A DNA stretch of 64,000 bases from Pardosa pseudoannulata (GCA_032207245.1 CM063501.1:61179877-61243876), one strand, 5' to 3'. Shown: positions 1 to 31,189, counted from the stretch's first letter. Notes: generated by a model not told the origin, from the sequence alone. Numbers and translations: made by a program.

Positions 1-13
1 TTGTTTTTCCCAG

Positions 14-167
14 ATCCTGGATCAATTCTGAAAGTCTATACAATTAATGGAGATTTTGTTGGAAAAGTACATATTTTAGAAACAGTGACAGCTCTTTGCT
101 ATTCAACAGCTCCTGAAGGATTGTCAGTTAATGTGATTGCCACTGGTCATAGTAATGGCATTATACG
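14..167 (+). CDS. LYST: LYST-like exon (third from the end)
   Basis: The exon starts after a pyrimidine-rich acceptor (positions 1-13, ending cag). It carries 2 bases of a split codon, then GSILKVYTINGDFVGK and so on, and ends with CG of a split Arg codon before gtatgg. The next exon supplies the T. Confidence 0.8.
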
Positions 168-3100
168 GTATGGATGTATTATTATCCACTGTCTCTTTAG
201 GTGTAAAATAATAAAATATTTTCAAAAGCTAATTAAATTTCATTTTTTAAAAGTTCTTAAATTAAAATTTGTTCAAAACAATTTTGTTTTTATTTTGCAG
301 CTGATTAGATTATCTGTTTTATTTGCAAATCTACAGTGCATAATCTTTTATTTGATGGTAAACAGTCATATTTTAGAAATATCTTTAATAATTTATACTA
401 TTAATAAAAAATTAATCATTTTAACCCTCTCTCTGTGCATCCCGCAATTTCCACGGATAACATAGATGTAGCAAAATTTGCACAACTCGCGATTTCCGTG
501 GGCATGCATTTTAGCCATCTATTTAACTGTGCAGCCCGCTCTTTCCCCCATTTATTCTTTCATTTTGGCTTTACTGTGATTTTTAATTGTTTATTTAGCT
601 GTAAACTAGCAGATGCCTTTAATTGTTCACATTTCTGCGAAACGTAGAAGAATTTTTTGTAGCAGTTTGAACGCACTGTTTATAGCTGAAAGATGTATGG
701 CAGGAAGTGTTTCGTGAGTGATATAACCTATACTCCTGATGATATTTCTGCCACTGATAGCACTTCTGACTTTTATTTCAAGTATATTGAAGATAGTTAT
801 AGCGAAACTGATGAGAATTTCTCTGATTCCTTTGCGGATAGTGATGAATCTGAAAATTCATTTTCTATTTAAAATGTTCGACATTGGTGCAAAATTGATA
901 TGCAAAATATTCCACTGTCTCCTACATCATTTCCTCTCCTTGGAAATCCTAGACTAAATTCCACTATGGCAAATAATGCAATTGTTTTAGACTATTTTGA
1001 TCTTTATTTTGACAATATTATGTTGCAAAAAATAGTAAAAGAGACCAACAGTACATGAGAGTAACAGATCCATGAGACTAACTGCTCGACACTTTGCTAG
1101 CCATATACACCCAAGTCCCATCAAGAAAGAGGTTCTCGTAGATAGTGTACTGTCTTTTTTTTAAAAAAAAAACTGAAGGTGGAACAAAAAATTCGAAAAG
1201 AAAAGCGAATTTGATGCAAGGATTGTGAGGTAGGACATTGCCTCAAACCTTGTTTCAAAATTTATCATACAAGACTATTTCTAATAAATGTTTTGTAAGC
1301 CTTTTGCATTTTTTAATTAGTATATACGTTTTGCTTTTAAATTTTATGAAATAAATGATAATTTAACCAAGATTAATTTTCAAAATTTAGCTTTTATATC
1401 ATTATTCTTCAGTTTCATTTTTCTGAACACATTTTTTTTAGGACTTAATTCTATATTAAAAAACACTCTTTTACAAAAAATTTTTGTATATTTTAACTCT
1501 AAAATGTATATAAATTTGAAATATGTAATAAAAAAATATGCAATTTTTGAACCCATTTTGATAAAATAAATTTGCAGCGAAAGGGTTAATAAGGCAATAT
1601 ATTTTTAAGCATGTAAAGATGACTGGAGTTTCTGATATTTTTAATTCACTTAGCTCCATGTTAATCCATGGAAGGAAGTTTATTTATTAATAAATCACTT
1701 GAATTAAAATTTGATAATGTCAATATCAGTTAATATTTTTTAAAAAATGAGTAAAACATTTTATTCTAATTTATTTGGGAAAATTTTGATAAAACTTTTT
1801 TTAGTTCATACAATAAATTTGGTAAACAAAATTAAGAAAATAATCTAGTTCAACATAGAAAACAGCTTAAGCAATTGAAATACCTTTTTTGTGTATTGCT
1901 AATTTAATTCCCTAATCTGTTTAAGGATAAACATTTTAACATAATAAACCAAAGCAGTACAAGTCAGTATTCTTATCACAGATATCAAGTCTCTCTTTTA
2001 ACATTTTTATTAAGTAGAAAACCACTTAAGCATAGTTTATGTTACTAAATGTTCTAGTTTATTTGATTAAGAACTGAAGCTCTAAACTAAAGTTGGTTTC
2101 AGAATTATTTAATTCTTAACAGTTATTACTAAATATTATTACATAATTTTGAGGTATTTTGTACTCCAATTTATTTATTTATTGAATGTTAGTTTTTTAT
2201 GTTCTACAATAAACTTTAAATTTAAACTTCATCCACAAAGAATTCTTTTTTTATTTCTTTTTAATATATTTTTCTTTTTGAATAGTTTATGGAGTTCTTG
2301 GGATTTGAAACTTGTGAGAACTATATTATCTGATAGATGCACTCTTCCAATTAGATGGTAAGTTCATGTACTTAAATTTATTTCATAATGTCATGTAAAA
2401 CTTTTGCAGTCAAAAGAAGTATTGAGTATAATCAATTCTTCTGTTAAATATTTCTCTATTTATTTATTTCACTTATCAATGACATTGTTATAGCTGTATG
2501 TCTTGAGATATTTAACTTCAAAAGTATATGCATAAACTAGTTTTAAATCCTAAAAATATTTTTAAAAAGTTCAGTTTTCTTATTTACAGATTTATAAAAT
2601 ATTTGAAGATAACTATCATAAAAAACATTATTGTTCATATGGTGTAAAAATTTAAATACAAGAATTTCTCTTAAATTCATGCTAGGTTTTATATCATTTC
2701 TAATACAAGGTGTGGAAAACTTTATAAATTTTGAAGACCACAGTGTCATTTCATTAATTACTTATATAACAATAAAATGATATTGCAGCCAAACCCTGTT
2801 ATGATGAACCTGTGTATAATTAATTCCAGGTTACAATGGACAAAACTTTTAATGCTATTGTTTTTCTATTATTTTTAATATTATTTTACTCTTTATAATA
2901 AAACTCTGAAATCTTAAAAATCAGATATAACAATTTTTTTCAGTTGTCCATTGAATATTTCTTTTAAACACTTAATTTGAAACTTCCTAACAGTTGTAAA
3001 AGTTTTATCTTGTGTCAGATTTCATAAGAAAATGTGTAAAATGTTTTTGTCCACACAAACAGTGAGGGGAGAAAAGCTTTAAGTTTATTGTATTGATCAA

Positions 3101-3190
3101 AACAATTTATAAAATTTTCTTGTAATGAGCACCTTGTTAGCAGAAGATGGCTAATTATTTCTGCATCAAAACAGTAATCAACAAGGGAGG

Positions 3191-3225
<35 letters not shown>

Positions 3226-4977
3226 ACTAGAATTACAGTGGTCTTTGTATACCTAGAATTACAGCGGGTGTCATTTTGACCCCTTGATAAGATATCTGCT
3301 AATTTCTCTACATTTTCTTTCAAGATATTTTGCAAAGGTCGTCGCCCTAAAGTAATTGAAGTATTTTCTACTTTCCATACAGTTCCATCACTAGCAATTT
3401 CTTTACAAGTGTTAGTCTGAATTACGTTGAATTTCATATTCGCTTTTGAGCGTCTACTAGTTCCCGTTTTGGCATTCTTAGGTACGGCAGAATTTGAACT
3501 CATAGAAACAAATCCATTTGTACTTTCACTTGAGCTAGAGGATGATATTGCCTGATTACTCTCTATAATAAATTCAGAATCACAAGATGTGTCATCTCCA
3601 TCTTTATCTGCAGAATTATTTTCGATTTCAGAACCGGAATCAGCATCAGATAGTTCTTGCATCAGTTTGACGATTTCTTCATGCATTAGTCCTTTTCCAC
3701 GTGCCATTAGTACGTCATTATAATAAAGTCATGTAAATAGAATAAAATTTTCCCACTAAAATTTGTTATGAATAATAAACAAAATATCTACGAAAAATCT
3801 ACAAACGTTCAGCTCGTAATAATCTCTTTTCTGTTTTCTTTCCACAAAGAAAAGTATTGCACATATTTCAAATCATGTGACTGGCAGTTGTGACTACGCA
3901 GACTCACCATATAGTTTTCCTTTGTTTGCATTTTGTTTAGCAGGTGCAAATAAAAATAGTTTACTAAAGTAACAGTGTTCAGATACTACAATGGAATGTA
4001 TTAACATTTCTTTTCTCTCAAAGGGGTCAAAATGACACCTGACGTATTTCTAGGTATAATCATTTGCTAGGGCTAAAATAAGAATACGATTTTCTTGAAA
4101 TCTGTACTCTTTCGTAAATCACAATGATTTAGGAAATGTCGAGAAAAGATTAAGATATTTGCGAAAAAAAAGAAGAGCTGTTACAGATAACAGTTCGCTA
4201 GGTGTCAAAATGACCCCTTCTGTAATTCTAGTGTTAATAGATTTTTTTCAGTTACTGTAATTTGGTGTAGATAAGCCATAGCTTATACATATTTAGAAGC
4301 ATTGACATATTAAAATTTAATATTTGCAGCATAACTGTGGCAGTATAATTGAAAATATTTTTAATTTCCCATTACTGATTTTTTTTTTTAATTAAAAACT
4401 GTGTTGGGTGGTCAATGATCTGAGAAATTTTCATTTTCTTTTAGCCAGTTATGTGTGTAACATATATGTCAGAGTGGCTTATCCAATAAACTTTCATGTC
4501 TTTTTAGGTCAATTATCACATGGGCAACATATATACTAGAGAGTCTTATCTTCCCAAAATTACAGTACATTATAATTTAATGAACCTAGCAACTTATTAC
4601 ATTTTATGAGAACTAGCATTTTCTTAATAGTTTATATTTAACAATCTAAACCTTTTGCCTCTTTGAGTTTATTATATTAAGGTTTGATTACTCATAATAT
4701 AAACTATTGATATTTATAACAGAATAAAAGTAGATGTTAAATTGTGAATATTTAGGAAATTTGTGTTGCATTAGGGAATCATTTTTATTGATATTAAATG
4801 CTATTAAAAGTTGTTGTTTATTTCATAACATACTTTCTTGCATTTATATATTATAGTCTAAGCTTTTCAGCTGATAATCAACATTTGTATGCATCAAGTG
4901 AAGATGGAACAGTGACTGTTTGGGAAAAACCTTCAAGAGGCTTAACTAGTGTCCCTAGACTTTTAGTTTTCACCTAA
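14..4977 (+). CDS. LYST: LYST-like BEACH/WD40 protein, last three coding exons (5' part outside window)
   Basis: Three exons join in frame: 14-167, 2286-2357 and 4857-4977, stop TAA at 4975-4977. Each junction has clean splice signals: acceptor cccag before 14, donor gtatgg after 167, acceptor aatag before 2286, donor gtaagt after 2357 and acceptor tatag before 4857. The joined peptide reads VYTINGDFVGKV, then APEGLSVNVIATGHSNGIIR, LWSSWDLKLVRTI and SFSADNQHLYASSEDGTVTVW. This is the last part of a WD40 propeller. The order of TINGD, PEG-SVNVIA, RLWS-WDL-PVR and DGTV-W matches what I know of the C-terminus of LYST (Chediak-Higashi protein, fly mauve), a very large cytosolic BEACH protein that controls lysosome-related organelle size. 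WDFY3 ends in a FYVE domain, which is absent here, and neurobeachin ends differently. The family is clear; the LYST assignment is strong but made without a search. Confidence 0.85.
421..1589 (+). mobile_element. Internally deleted piggyBac-like element (family 1) in a LYST intron
   Basis: The element is bounded by TTAA at 421-424 and 1586-1589, the piggyBac target duplication. Its imperfect inverted ends start CCCTCTCTCTG on the left and CCCTTTCGCTG on the right, reading inwards. Inside, in order, are an acidic N-terminal reading frame (693-872), a piece like the start of the DDE_Tnp_1_7 domain (about 912-1050; LDYFDLYFDN, then IVKETNS) and a piece like the end of a piggyBac transposase (about 1075-1160; RLTARHFASHIHPSP). 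The catalytic core between them is missing, and the Cys-rich C-terminus has lost its cysteines. It cannot encode a working transposase. Confidence 0.8.
693..872 (+). pseudogene. piggyBac transposase N-terminal remnant
   Basis: An open frame of 59 codons starts MYGRKCFVSDITY and is rich in Asp, Glu and Ser, the usual make-up of piggyBac N-termini. It stops at TAA 870-872, before the DDE-domain remnant, so it is a broken piece of the transposase of the surrounding element. Confidence 0.6.
2286..2357 (+). CDS. LYST: LYST-like exon (penultimate)
   Basis: A 72-base exon between acceptor tttttgaatag and donor gtaagt. It encodes LWSSWDLKLVRTILSDRC and so on, and ends with TG of a Cys codon completed by the T at 4857. 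Confidence 0.85.
3213..3707 (-). pseudogene. piggyBac-like transposase N-terminal fragment (164 aa)
   Basis: The frame starts at ATG 3705-3707 and encodes an acidic, Ser-rich N-terminus, followed by DGTVWKVENTSITLGRRPLQ and NILKEN. This resembles the GT-W...R...NI segment that precedes the piggyBac DDE domain. It then runs out through the inverted end of the element and stops 6 bases beyond its TTAA, so the transposase is truncated and all catalytic residues are missing. Confidence 0.65.
3221..4237 (-). mobile_element. Non-autonomous piggyBac-like element (family 2) in the last LYST intron
   Basis: TTAA lies at 3221-3224 and 4234-4237. The ends share the inverted repeat CACTAGAATTACAG. Just inside, both ends carry GGTGTCATTTTGAC-like subterminal motifs, with a further copy near 4017-4060. 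The interior holds only the N-terminal transposase fragment on the - strand plus non-coding sequence. The ends differ from those of the 421-1589 element, so this is a separate family. Confidence 0.8.
4857..4977 (+). CDS. LYST: LYST-like terminal exon
   Basis: It starts after acceptor atatattatag and encodes the last WD repeat strand set (SFSADNQHLYASSEDGTV, then VWEKP). It ends in a short tail LVFT and stop TAA. Confidence 0.85.
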
Positions 4978-7900
4978 CTAAACCATAGTACCAATTTCAT
5001 ATTAGTCAATGCCATGTTTTATAGATTGTTCAGTATTCATGAATTATTTTTAACTGGCTTTAACATCTTTAAAAAATATTCAAATGATGATCAAAAATGC
5101 ATATATTTAATCATCTGTGATATTTATTCATTGATGTGAAAATTCATTTCTAAAGTGCCTTTTTATATTACATTATAGAAAATCAAACATTCCATTTTTA
5201 TGTAATCATTGTAAAAGTTAGTGCTATTTTTCCTTGATTTTTTTTCTTTGTATTCATATTTATAATCATTGGTGTCAATATTTTACTAAAATTTGTATGT
5301 ACTTAAATTATGTTTTGTGCCTTTTATGTTATATCTGAGGAGTACAAAGCAAAGTATGCAAAAAAATCTATTTGTATATTTTTGTTTAAATGTTCATTAA
5401 TAGCCAGTATCTACATCTTAATATCTTAGATCAGTGATTAGTATTTTCTTATTACTACTCAGTTTACTGAAAACTTTAGATTTGCTTTAATATATTTATT
5501 ATCTAAACAATATTTGCAGCTAAAACTGATTTTGTTTTGCTTATAGCTGAATTCTGAGAATTAAATATCGGTGCTTTATAGTCATATTTACTGTTATTTA
5601 AAATTTTTGCTTATTTGATTCAATCATTTTTTTTTCTATTTCTTGATTATAGAACTCATAAAAAATAAGACTTATTTTAATTGTCTGAAGTACATAATAT
5701 TATATAATCCAAATATTTAGGTAATAATTCTAAAAATAAGATAAATTAATTTTTAATGGATTCATTAACATTTCACCATTATGGATGAGATATCTTATTG
5801 CCCAACAGTATTGATTGAGAGCTAGAACCAAGGTAATTCATTATATTACTTGAAAGCTAAAAGCTCCACATTTATTATATATTATATATGATGTAATTAC
5901 TGCCCTATGAGATCTTCATATAACAAAAGATGTATGAAACATGTACTGCAATCAATGTAGTGATATTATAAGAAACTAAAAATTATGAATATTCCTATAC
6001 TTGTTCATTACATTTGCTCTTACCTAACGTACTGAACAAGTTATCTTGCCTAAAGCTCTCGTTGATTATTGTTAAATGACTAGTTATCTTGTCCATAGTA
6101 GTGATTTTTTTTTTTAAGGTAAAAGATCTAAGAATTCCCACTAAGTCATGAAATTCAGCTGTAGGTGACAGGTTTTCATTTCCCTCTTTTTTTTTAATGT
6201 GCCATCATTAAATAGTTTTGAAAAAGCTGTTTCTTTCTCTAGTCATTTTCTTGTAAATTCAAGCATCTCTTACATTTTCTTGGGGCATTTTAAAGTGTAA
6301 TGAATAAAAATATGTACAAATTGATTTAGCTTCAAAAGCTTCTTTTCTAAATTCTTATATTTTACCAAGTGAAAACAAAAAAAAAACTTTTTGGATATAA
6401 TTATGGAAAAAATAAATGATATAACTGTGTAGTTATAAGATGTAGTTTCAACTAAACCAAAAGTGAAGTGGTGTTTTGTCCTAGAAGAGGGTAAAGTTGT
6501 TTTCACATTTGTAATATTGCCAAAAATATTTTTGATAGACATTGCACTTATTGTTTTACGTATACAAAAGCCACGAAGAGCTGAACAGAGTATAGGTCAA
6601 TGAGCTGTTTCAAAGTATGTTTAATTTTGAGAGATGGATGTTTAAAAGCTAGCCAATATCTGAAATCAACAAATTGTTATTATTTATACTTTATGGCTCA
6701 CTTATGTATAAAGCGATAAGTTTGTTTTTTTTTTTTTCAATATTTTCAATAATCTGACACTAAAAGGCATCAGAAAACTGTGGCTAGCTTAAAAAATAGT
6801 CTATTTATGTATACTTTAATATAATATTTTAATTTTTCTACTTTCTTAATATCTGTTTCTTCTTGCTCAATTTATTCTGATAGGGATTTTTTGTGTAATG
6901 TATATGGTGCTTTAAATTATTATGTAATTTACCAGTTTTGAAGATCAAACTATATAACTTTCATGCTCCCTATTTCTTGTAATTTTGTGGTACTTTAATA
7001 ATAGTTTGTCTTTTCATAATTTTGGTATGTTGCATCTCATCACATAAAGCAATTTTTGTTTCTTTATTTCACTTGCAGATACTCATATTCATTTGTAATT
7101 TATTATATTTCTTTATCTCATTCTTCATTATTAAAATGAATCTAAGTCTATTTCCAAATACAACTTTCTTATGAAAAGGTCATATAAATTTACATATTTG
7201 TGCTTTATCTGTCATTAACTGTAACAGCAACTATTTTATATTGAGATTTCCTGGCATATTTTCATAGAATTATAGTTTTCTAATGTATTGTGCTATATCC
7301 AGGCCTATATTTACGTGTTGTGTAACTCTGTGTTCTAATTAATTTACTGCCCTCTGTGTACTACTACCTCACCAGCACAATCTTATATCACAAATAAGAA
7401 AATATGAAGCCAACTTTAGAATATTTGGCACCCTCTGCAAAATTATCATGGTATCATCCTTTTTTATACGTTTCATTTTAGTATGATAGGGTTAAAATAC
7501 ACAAGTATCTTTTTCAGTCTAATGTTTCTTAAACGTGAAGTAAAGGATTTTTAAAAAAATCTTATAGGATTAAAAATGGTAAATTAAATTCTTTGGTTTC
7601 ATATTTGTTAAGCTTGTTAAATCCTGAAAGAAGTATGCAAAGTAAGAAATAAAATATTTTGTGAAATCCATCATACTCAAGATGTACAACCATTTTCACA
7701 ATATTCAGAATTAGGTGCCCTATGTAAGAATTTACAGGCAAAAAAGTGTCTAAAATATGAAATGAAGAAGAGAGAATGAATGATAAATAAACTTAGATGA
7801 TAAAAGATGTAACAGGGTCACATGGTTTTGCCAATCTGAAAGAGTAGGAAGTCAAGCTCCATTTTTTTTTTTTTTTTTTTACAAGCATCCAAAACACAGT

Positions 7901-9980
7901 GTAAAGAAAAGATAATAGCTTTTTATACCTCTCTCGCACTTAGTTCTGGTATTTAGGGTTAGTTTTCCTTTCTATTTTGTTGCAGTCAGAAGTCATGCAT
8001 TTTTTTTTAATTTTCAAATTTATGATTAGATATCAATACCCTGTAATGCATCACAGACTTAGGTAACAATTCATGATTTTATAGGTATGCCAGCTCAATT
8101 TAAGTATGTTATTAATTTCACCCTTTTATTACCTTTTTTTTTTACTGGATAGTATAAATAATCCAGTAACAGGATGCAAAATAATGAATTGCTTGCTCTG
8201 TTAATGTTATATACTGCTGGCAAAAAACTACACAAATAAATTTGATATTTGATTTAATTAAGCTTACAGTTACATTGAGTATTATTTTATTGATCTATTT
8301 TATTGTTCCAATAGGATACCAAATGTTACTATTATTGATGAAAAATATTGCCAGTCTTACCATCAACAGTAAGGGTTTAGTTGTATTTTAGATATCACAT
8401 TATTCACCAAATCAAATTTTACCAATACATCATCTTATGCCAAGGTCTTATTTAGATATTTCTCCAGTAGTTGGCCAAATGTTATAATTGATAAAAGGAA
8501 AATAATTTCCAATCTAATTCACCAACAGTACTAGTTTAATTGTACTTTAAATATCACTATTCTCTAAAACATTGCTATTCTGTGCTTGAGCTCAGTATAG
8601 AACACATGCGTAAAAATGGGTCTGCCTATATCCTATGTCTTTATTTATTTTCTGCCTGTCACATTACAAAGTCAGAGTTATTTTTACTGATTCGATGGCC
8701 AGAAATTTTCTTAGCTAGTCATTTATTGGTGCATTATTATTTTAAAACCTATGTACGGTGAAAGATTTTCAAGTTTACATTAATGTTGAATTTCATGTAT
8801 TGAATCATCTTTTACCTATTTATTTCTGTGTTTTAAAAATTATATTGAAATTTTGCAAGACATAAAATTAAGATTTTTAAGTATTGTTCTAAAGTGACAA
8901 ATTTTATAGAAATTACTGTGATAAATGCATGATTAAAACACTTAAAAGGAAAAAAATATTTCTGTGTTCTCACATAAAATGTAATAATTATGCATAAAAT
9001 GTAAAAAATTATTTTTAAAATTGTTGAAACTAATTGTGTTAAAATCAAAAATGTATTTTTATGTGCCATTAAAATTTTATATTCTGAAATTTTTGTTTAT
9101 TCAGTGTTCTTTACATTTATCCAATTAACCACATTCATAATTAAATTAAAGCAGTTTGTATTTTTTCCAGCATGAATTTTGATAAATAAGGGCAAACTGG
9201 TAAAGTGTTGCCTTTTGTTCTAAGCATTCAAATTCCATTCCAGATATGTATATATGTTGATATTCAGAATTGTTTGTCATGAGTATAATAGAGAGCCTCA
9301 AACCTTGAAAAGACCAGCATTTCTGAATTTCAGACTTTTCTGGGTTTGGGACACTAACTTTTTGTTTATGTAAGAAAAGTGATATTTCTTCCCTTTATAA
9401 CATTTGTGCACATGTTACATCCAAAATTATTTTGCAGCACTAAGCAAATACATGTTAACTTTGCAATCCTATGAAATTATGGAATTGTCATTTTAGGTTT
9501 CGACTTTCAATCAGTAATACATAAGTTTCTCTTCTTATTCACTTTAATCAGACACATGCTTGAATTTCTCCTTGGACAGACTCTCCATTCTTTTTTTCAC
9601 TTCTATTTTTATACCTGATTTGGTGTCCAGGAACTTGAAATTTGAAACAAACGTGAAGTATAAAATAAAAAACTTTTTACTTCGAAAACTATTAAAAGAG
9701 TACAAAGGCTGCAATCCAGTTTTAAAAATTGCAAACTATAACATACCAATTTATATAATTAATAAATATGTGTATATACAAGTAAATAATGAAATCTAAT
9801 TTTAGTAAATTATAAGATATAAAATTTATAATTGATTTTAAAAAATTGACAGTTGATTGTAGGCCATTTTTAATTCCTAGATTTCAGATTCTCTTCTATA
9901 CCAGGTTCAGGCTTAGCAGATCATGAAACATATTCCTGAAAATCCAGAAATTGTGCAAGTTAAATATGTAGGTTTGGATT
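4978..9980. other. AT-rich intergenic DNA downstream of LYST
   Basis: I see no supported gene. The first part must contain the LYST 3'UTR; an AATAAA near 6407 is one possible signal, but the transcript end is not decidable. Open frames here are short and low-complexity. A diverged direct repeat lies at 8313-8569. Confidence 0.5.
8313..8569. repeat. Diverged direct repeat, two copies about 155 bases apart
   Basis: The segment at about 8313-8412 (CCAAATGTTA, CACCAA, TTTAGATATCAC motifs) recurs in diverged form at about 8468-8569. There are many small differences, so this is an old local duplication. Confidence 0.4.
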
Positions 9981-9984
9981 TTCT

Positions 9985-10105
9985 CTTTCTGGAAGGTCAG
10001 CAGGTAGAAAATTAGGAGCAAAATCCCCTCTTGTGAGGATGATCAAAAGTGAAGAGAATCTCCAGCATGGCATCTCAAATACCTTATATCCACCAGCAGT
10101 GTTGT
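9985..10105. repeat. Partial copy of the 235-bp repeat family at 11.2-11.7 kb
   Basis: The segment contains GAGCAAAA, CCTCTTG, GAGGATGAT and GAATCTCCAG in the same order as the two copies at 11194-11661, but lacks the second half of the unit. Confidence 0.45.
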
Positions 10106-11193
10106 AATTACCAAGAAAACTAAGGGGACTCAAATCCCTGCCAATGCTTAAGATTTTTTCTTTTTACATGTACAGTTACCATAATTAAAGTTTCGAAACA
10201 AACTTTTCAAAAATGGTTATAACTGAGTACCTTATTAGTACTGGGATATAAATGCATGATTGTGAGTTATGGTTTCTTTTGCTTATAAAGCATCTTAACT
10301 ATGGTGTTGGGAATAATATTATCCTGTGTTTTACTCTTAACATATAACAGTGAAAAACAGTTTAAACCCTAGATTTTAAAGTAAAAAATAATTGTTGCAG
10401 CAGCATATATAGTCTTGATTTATTAAGTGATTTTTTTTATCAATAGGATTCTGAAACTTTCAGATAACTGTGTGTAAGTGAACAAGCTTTGTTAAGAGCA
10501 ACTCGGAAACCAATGGCAATTAAGTAAAGTATGGTATTTTCTTTTTTCTAGCTTTGGGTACAAAAACTATTAAATCTCTTGAGTTGGAAAGATTTCACAA
10601 GTAGAGTTTGGATACTAGCCTCGTCCAGACAAAAAAATCTGGCTAGACGACCGCCCATCAAAGTAGGTGGCCTGTTGTGAGGTATCAAGGAAAAAACAGA
10701 CCCTTTACCCAAGATGGCCTAATAGTGAGTATATGGAACTTCTTCATTGGCATTTCAGCTCCGGATGTGTCTTGGCCTTCTCCAGAATACAATACTAGGT
10801 AGCCCTGTCTCTGGTCCTGGATTTCCACTTTTTATATGTCAGCCATGTACTTTCTTCTTTTGACTTTGCAACAATTAGTTTTCACAGGGCAGAGTTGTTA
10901 GCCTTGCAGCTAACCCCCAATCTGGAAAGCCAGCCTCCATATTTATAAACGCCTGGAAACAGGGATACCCAGCTATACCCCTGGACACTGGGTACCTATT
11001 TTAGCATCCTTCTATGGCATGCATAGGTTAAGTTTGGATTATTCTGCTCCAGTCACCACATACTGAGTAAATGGAACTAGAATCCCAAAATTCCAGATTG
11101 AGCTTGGCAGATGCATTTGTCATCTCTTTATACACCCAGAAACATGCAGGATAAATTTGTGGATCTGCCTATTCTCTCAGTGGAAGGTTGGCT

Positions 11194-11426
11194 AGTGAGA
11201 AAAAGAGAAATACAGAATAAGCATCAAAAATCTCTCCCTTTGAGAATGATTAATATTGAGGGGATTCTCCAGTCTAGTATAACAGACATATTTAAATCCA
11301 TCAGGGTCTTTAGCCAATTGTGGGTATCAAAGCAGAAGACACAACAGCACTCCAAATCAAATCAAATAAAAATATCACATTTTAAATTATACCTAAACCA
11401 AATGAGTCCAGCTTGTTTAACTTGAT
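11194..11426 (+). repeat. Unclassified repeat unit, copy A
   Basis: A 233-base segment starting AGTGAGAAAAAGAG. It contains ATTCTCCAG, TATCAAAGCAG, AATCCAAAT-like and TTAACTTGATTA motifs and is followed directly by copy B. An open frame of 104 codons crosses it but has no recognisable domain. Confidence 0.6.
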
Positions 11427-11428
11427 TA

Positions 11429-11661
11429 AAGTGAGAAAGAGAGAAGTACAGAATAAGGAGCAAAAATCTCTCCTCTTGAGGATGATTAAAATTTAGCAGA
11501 ATCTCCAATGTAGCATCACAAAAATGTTACACCCATCACGGTAAGCAGCCCACTATGGGTTATCAAAGCAGCAGGTCTAGTAGCAATCCAAATGAAATCA
11601 AATAAAAGTCTTGCATTATGAATTACTCCTAAATCAAACAAATCCATCTCATTAAACTTAA
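11429..11661 (+). repeat. Unclassified repeat unit, copy B
   Basis: A head-to-tail copy of 11194-11426 with many substitutions and small indels (period about 235 bases). The family could be a decayed interspersed element or an old local duplication. I see no coding capacity and no clear A or B box. Confidence 0.6.
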
Positions 11662-12638
11662 TTTTTTATCATTACTTTTTTCTAAAATTTCAATGGTTCT
11701 AACTGTGATCTCTTTTTAGGATTTACACTTTGTACTTTAATCCCAAAATGAGTAAGCTAAGCAATGATCAAACAGGTATGATACTGACCTCTTAGAACTG
11801 ACATCCAGGAAGTCCATGGGTTTATTAAATTCCACTGCTACCATGGATGTTCTAGCCATTGAGAATTGCCTTTAAGAGCAACAGGCTCTGTTCTAAATTT
11901 GCCCTAGTATTACAATATGATTTATAGTGCTCCAAATCAAATCCCCGAATTAATAAAACCAGCTATAAAAAGTTTCCTTTTTTAAGACTTCATGTGATAA
12001 AAAGTTCATTTTCAGTATTTTATAATAGTTTGTTTTAATATACTTGTATAAGCAAATATACTTTTGTAAAATGTCGCAAATTTTACTTTAGTATAGATAT
12101 TTATTTATGTGCTAGTATCACTACAAATATAAATATTTTACATAGATATATACATTTACATAAACATGATATATGAATATACATATTTATTTATTTACAT
12201 ACATTTATTTTTATGAGTGTTGTAGCATAAAACATTTATATTAATGGGATGAGAAATATCATAATAGTATTTCAAAAATTTACTATTGATTATAGATGCA
12301 TTGTAGAATAGTGAGTAGTAGATTTTGTTGTCTTTTAGCATCTTTTTTTTTTTTTTTTTTGTATTTTTGACAGATGTTCACCAAAAATTAAACAATACTT
12401 AGTAAGAAAGTAAAAAATCTTTTATTTAACATACACACATATATTTAAAAGGCAAATTATATATAAAATAGCATTTTTGTGTATTTTATTTCAAAATTGC
12501 AATATTTTTTGCTATAAAAATTATATATCATTGAATAGTTCTAATTTAGCTGTAGAGAACACAACTTGTTAGTCCTATCAGTATATTTGATGCAATATGA
12601 AGATTCTTATCTTTAAAAAAACATGATTCTGTGCTTGT
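11662..12638. other. AT-rich gap between repeats and the 3' end of the RMDN1-like gene
   Basis: No gene is visible. The part nearest 12638 is expected to hold the 3'UTR of the RMDN1-like gene. A poly-T run lies at 12342-12360. Confidence 0.4.
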
Positions 12639-30208
<17,570 letters not shown>

Positions 30209-31189
30209 CTATAATAGTTCAAATGAAGATAAGAATTTATACAACTATAAGAAATTTAAGATATAAGTTTGGGAAATAGTAAGCTTTTAAAGTGCTAAAC
30301 CGAAACATTTATTTTTGAACTTAATATAGAATAACTTCAATACTACGAAACTACGGACGTCATTCCAGTTAAAGTAAGCTAAAATTCTTACAATCATTTA
30401 TATATTTCAACCTTGCTACTGAATACAGAAGTCTCCTCACAACTTAGTTTTCGAAAATAGATGAAAGCCCGCTATTTTAAAGCTCAAGTGTTCCATTGGC
30501 GATAACAATCGCTTAACAGTGAGTAATTAGCACTACGAGTATCTACAAAGTGGATGAACTGGCTGGAATGCCGAAGTGTTTGAGACATTACAGAAAAAAA
30601 TATCTTAGTGCAAGAAATATTCTACTGATGTCGAAGATTATGATCATGCACAGTTAAAATATTTGTTTATTAAGAAATTACTGGGAGAAGGACGAAAACA
30701 CATGTATCTATAACTTTCACGAAATTCAATGGAAGAATTAGTGTATTAATTTTATGACAGATATGACCATCACAGGTTATCTAGCTTCAAATAGCATGAA
30801 TGGTTGAACGAAAAATTAGATGTTTCAAGTACGCATGAGAGCGGTAGAAGAAAATCCTTTTTATTTTATATTAAAGGATTCCAAAAGGTGAAATATGCAT
30901 ATCAATGCCAGCATTCTGAACTACATACAGGAAAAAAGTCACAGTGATAAAAACAGTGTTATTCAAAATAAGAAATTACAGTAAAATTGCGGAAAATATA
31001 CGGAATACACTTATTTATTTGCAAAATAAATTAATTTAAATAAAATTTTATTGTAATTACACTAGCAGATTTCTGCTATCTCTTCCTCTCACTGTTTTAC
31101 CTATACATTAGTTACATTATTAATTTCTTTACAATTGTTAATATTATTTTAAAAATTTTATAGACTGGGCAATAAGAGCTGTCTTTCTA
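30209..31189. other. Upstream of the RMDN1-like exons: no feature recognised
   Basis: The missing RMDN1 initiator exon may lie here or further right. I found no open frame with a donor in the right phase that I would defend. Confidence 0.35.
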
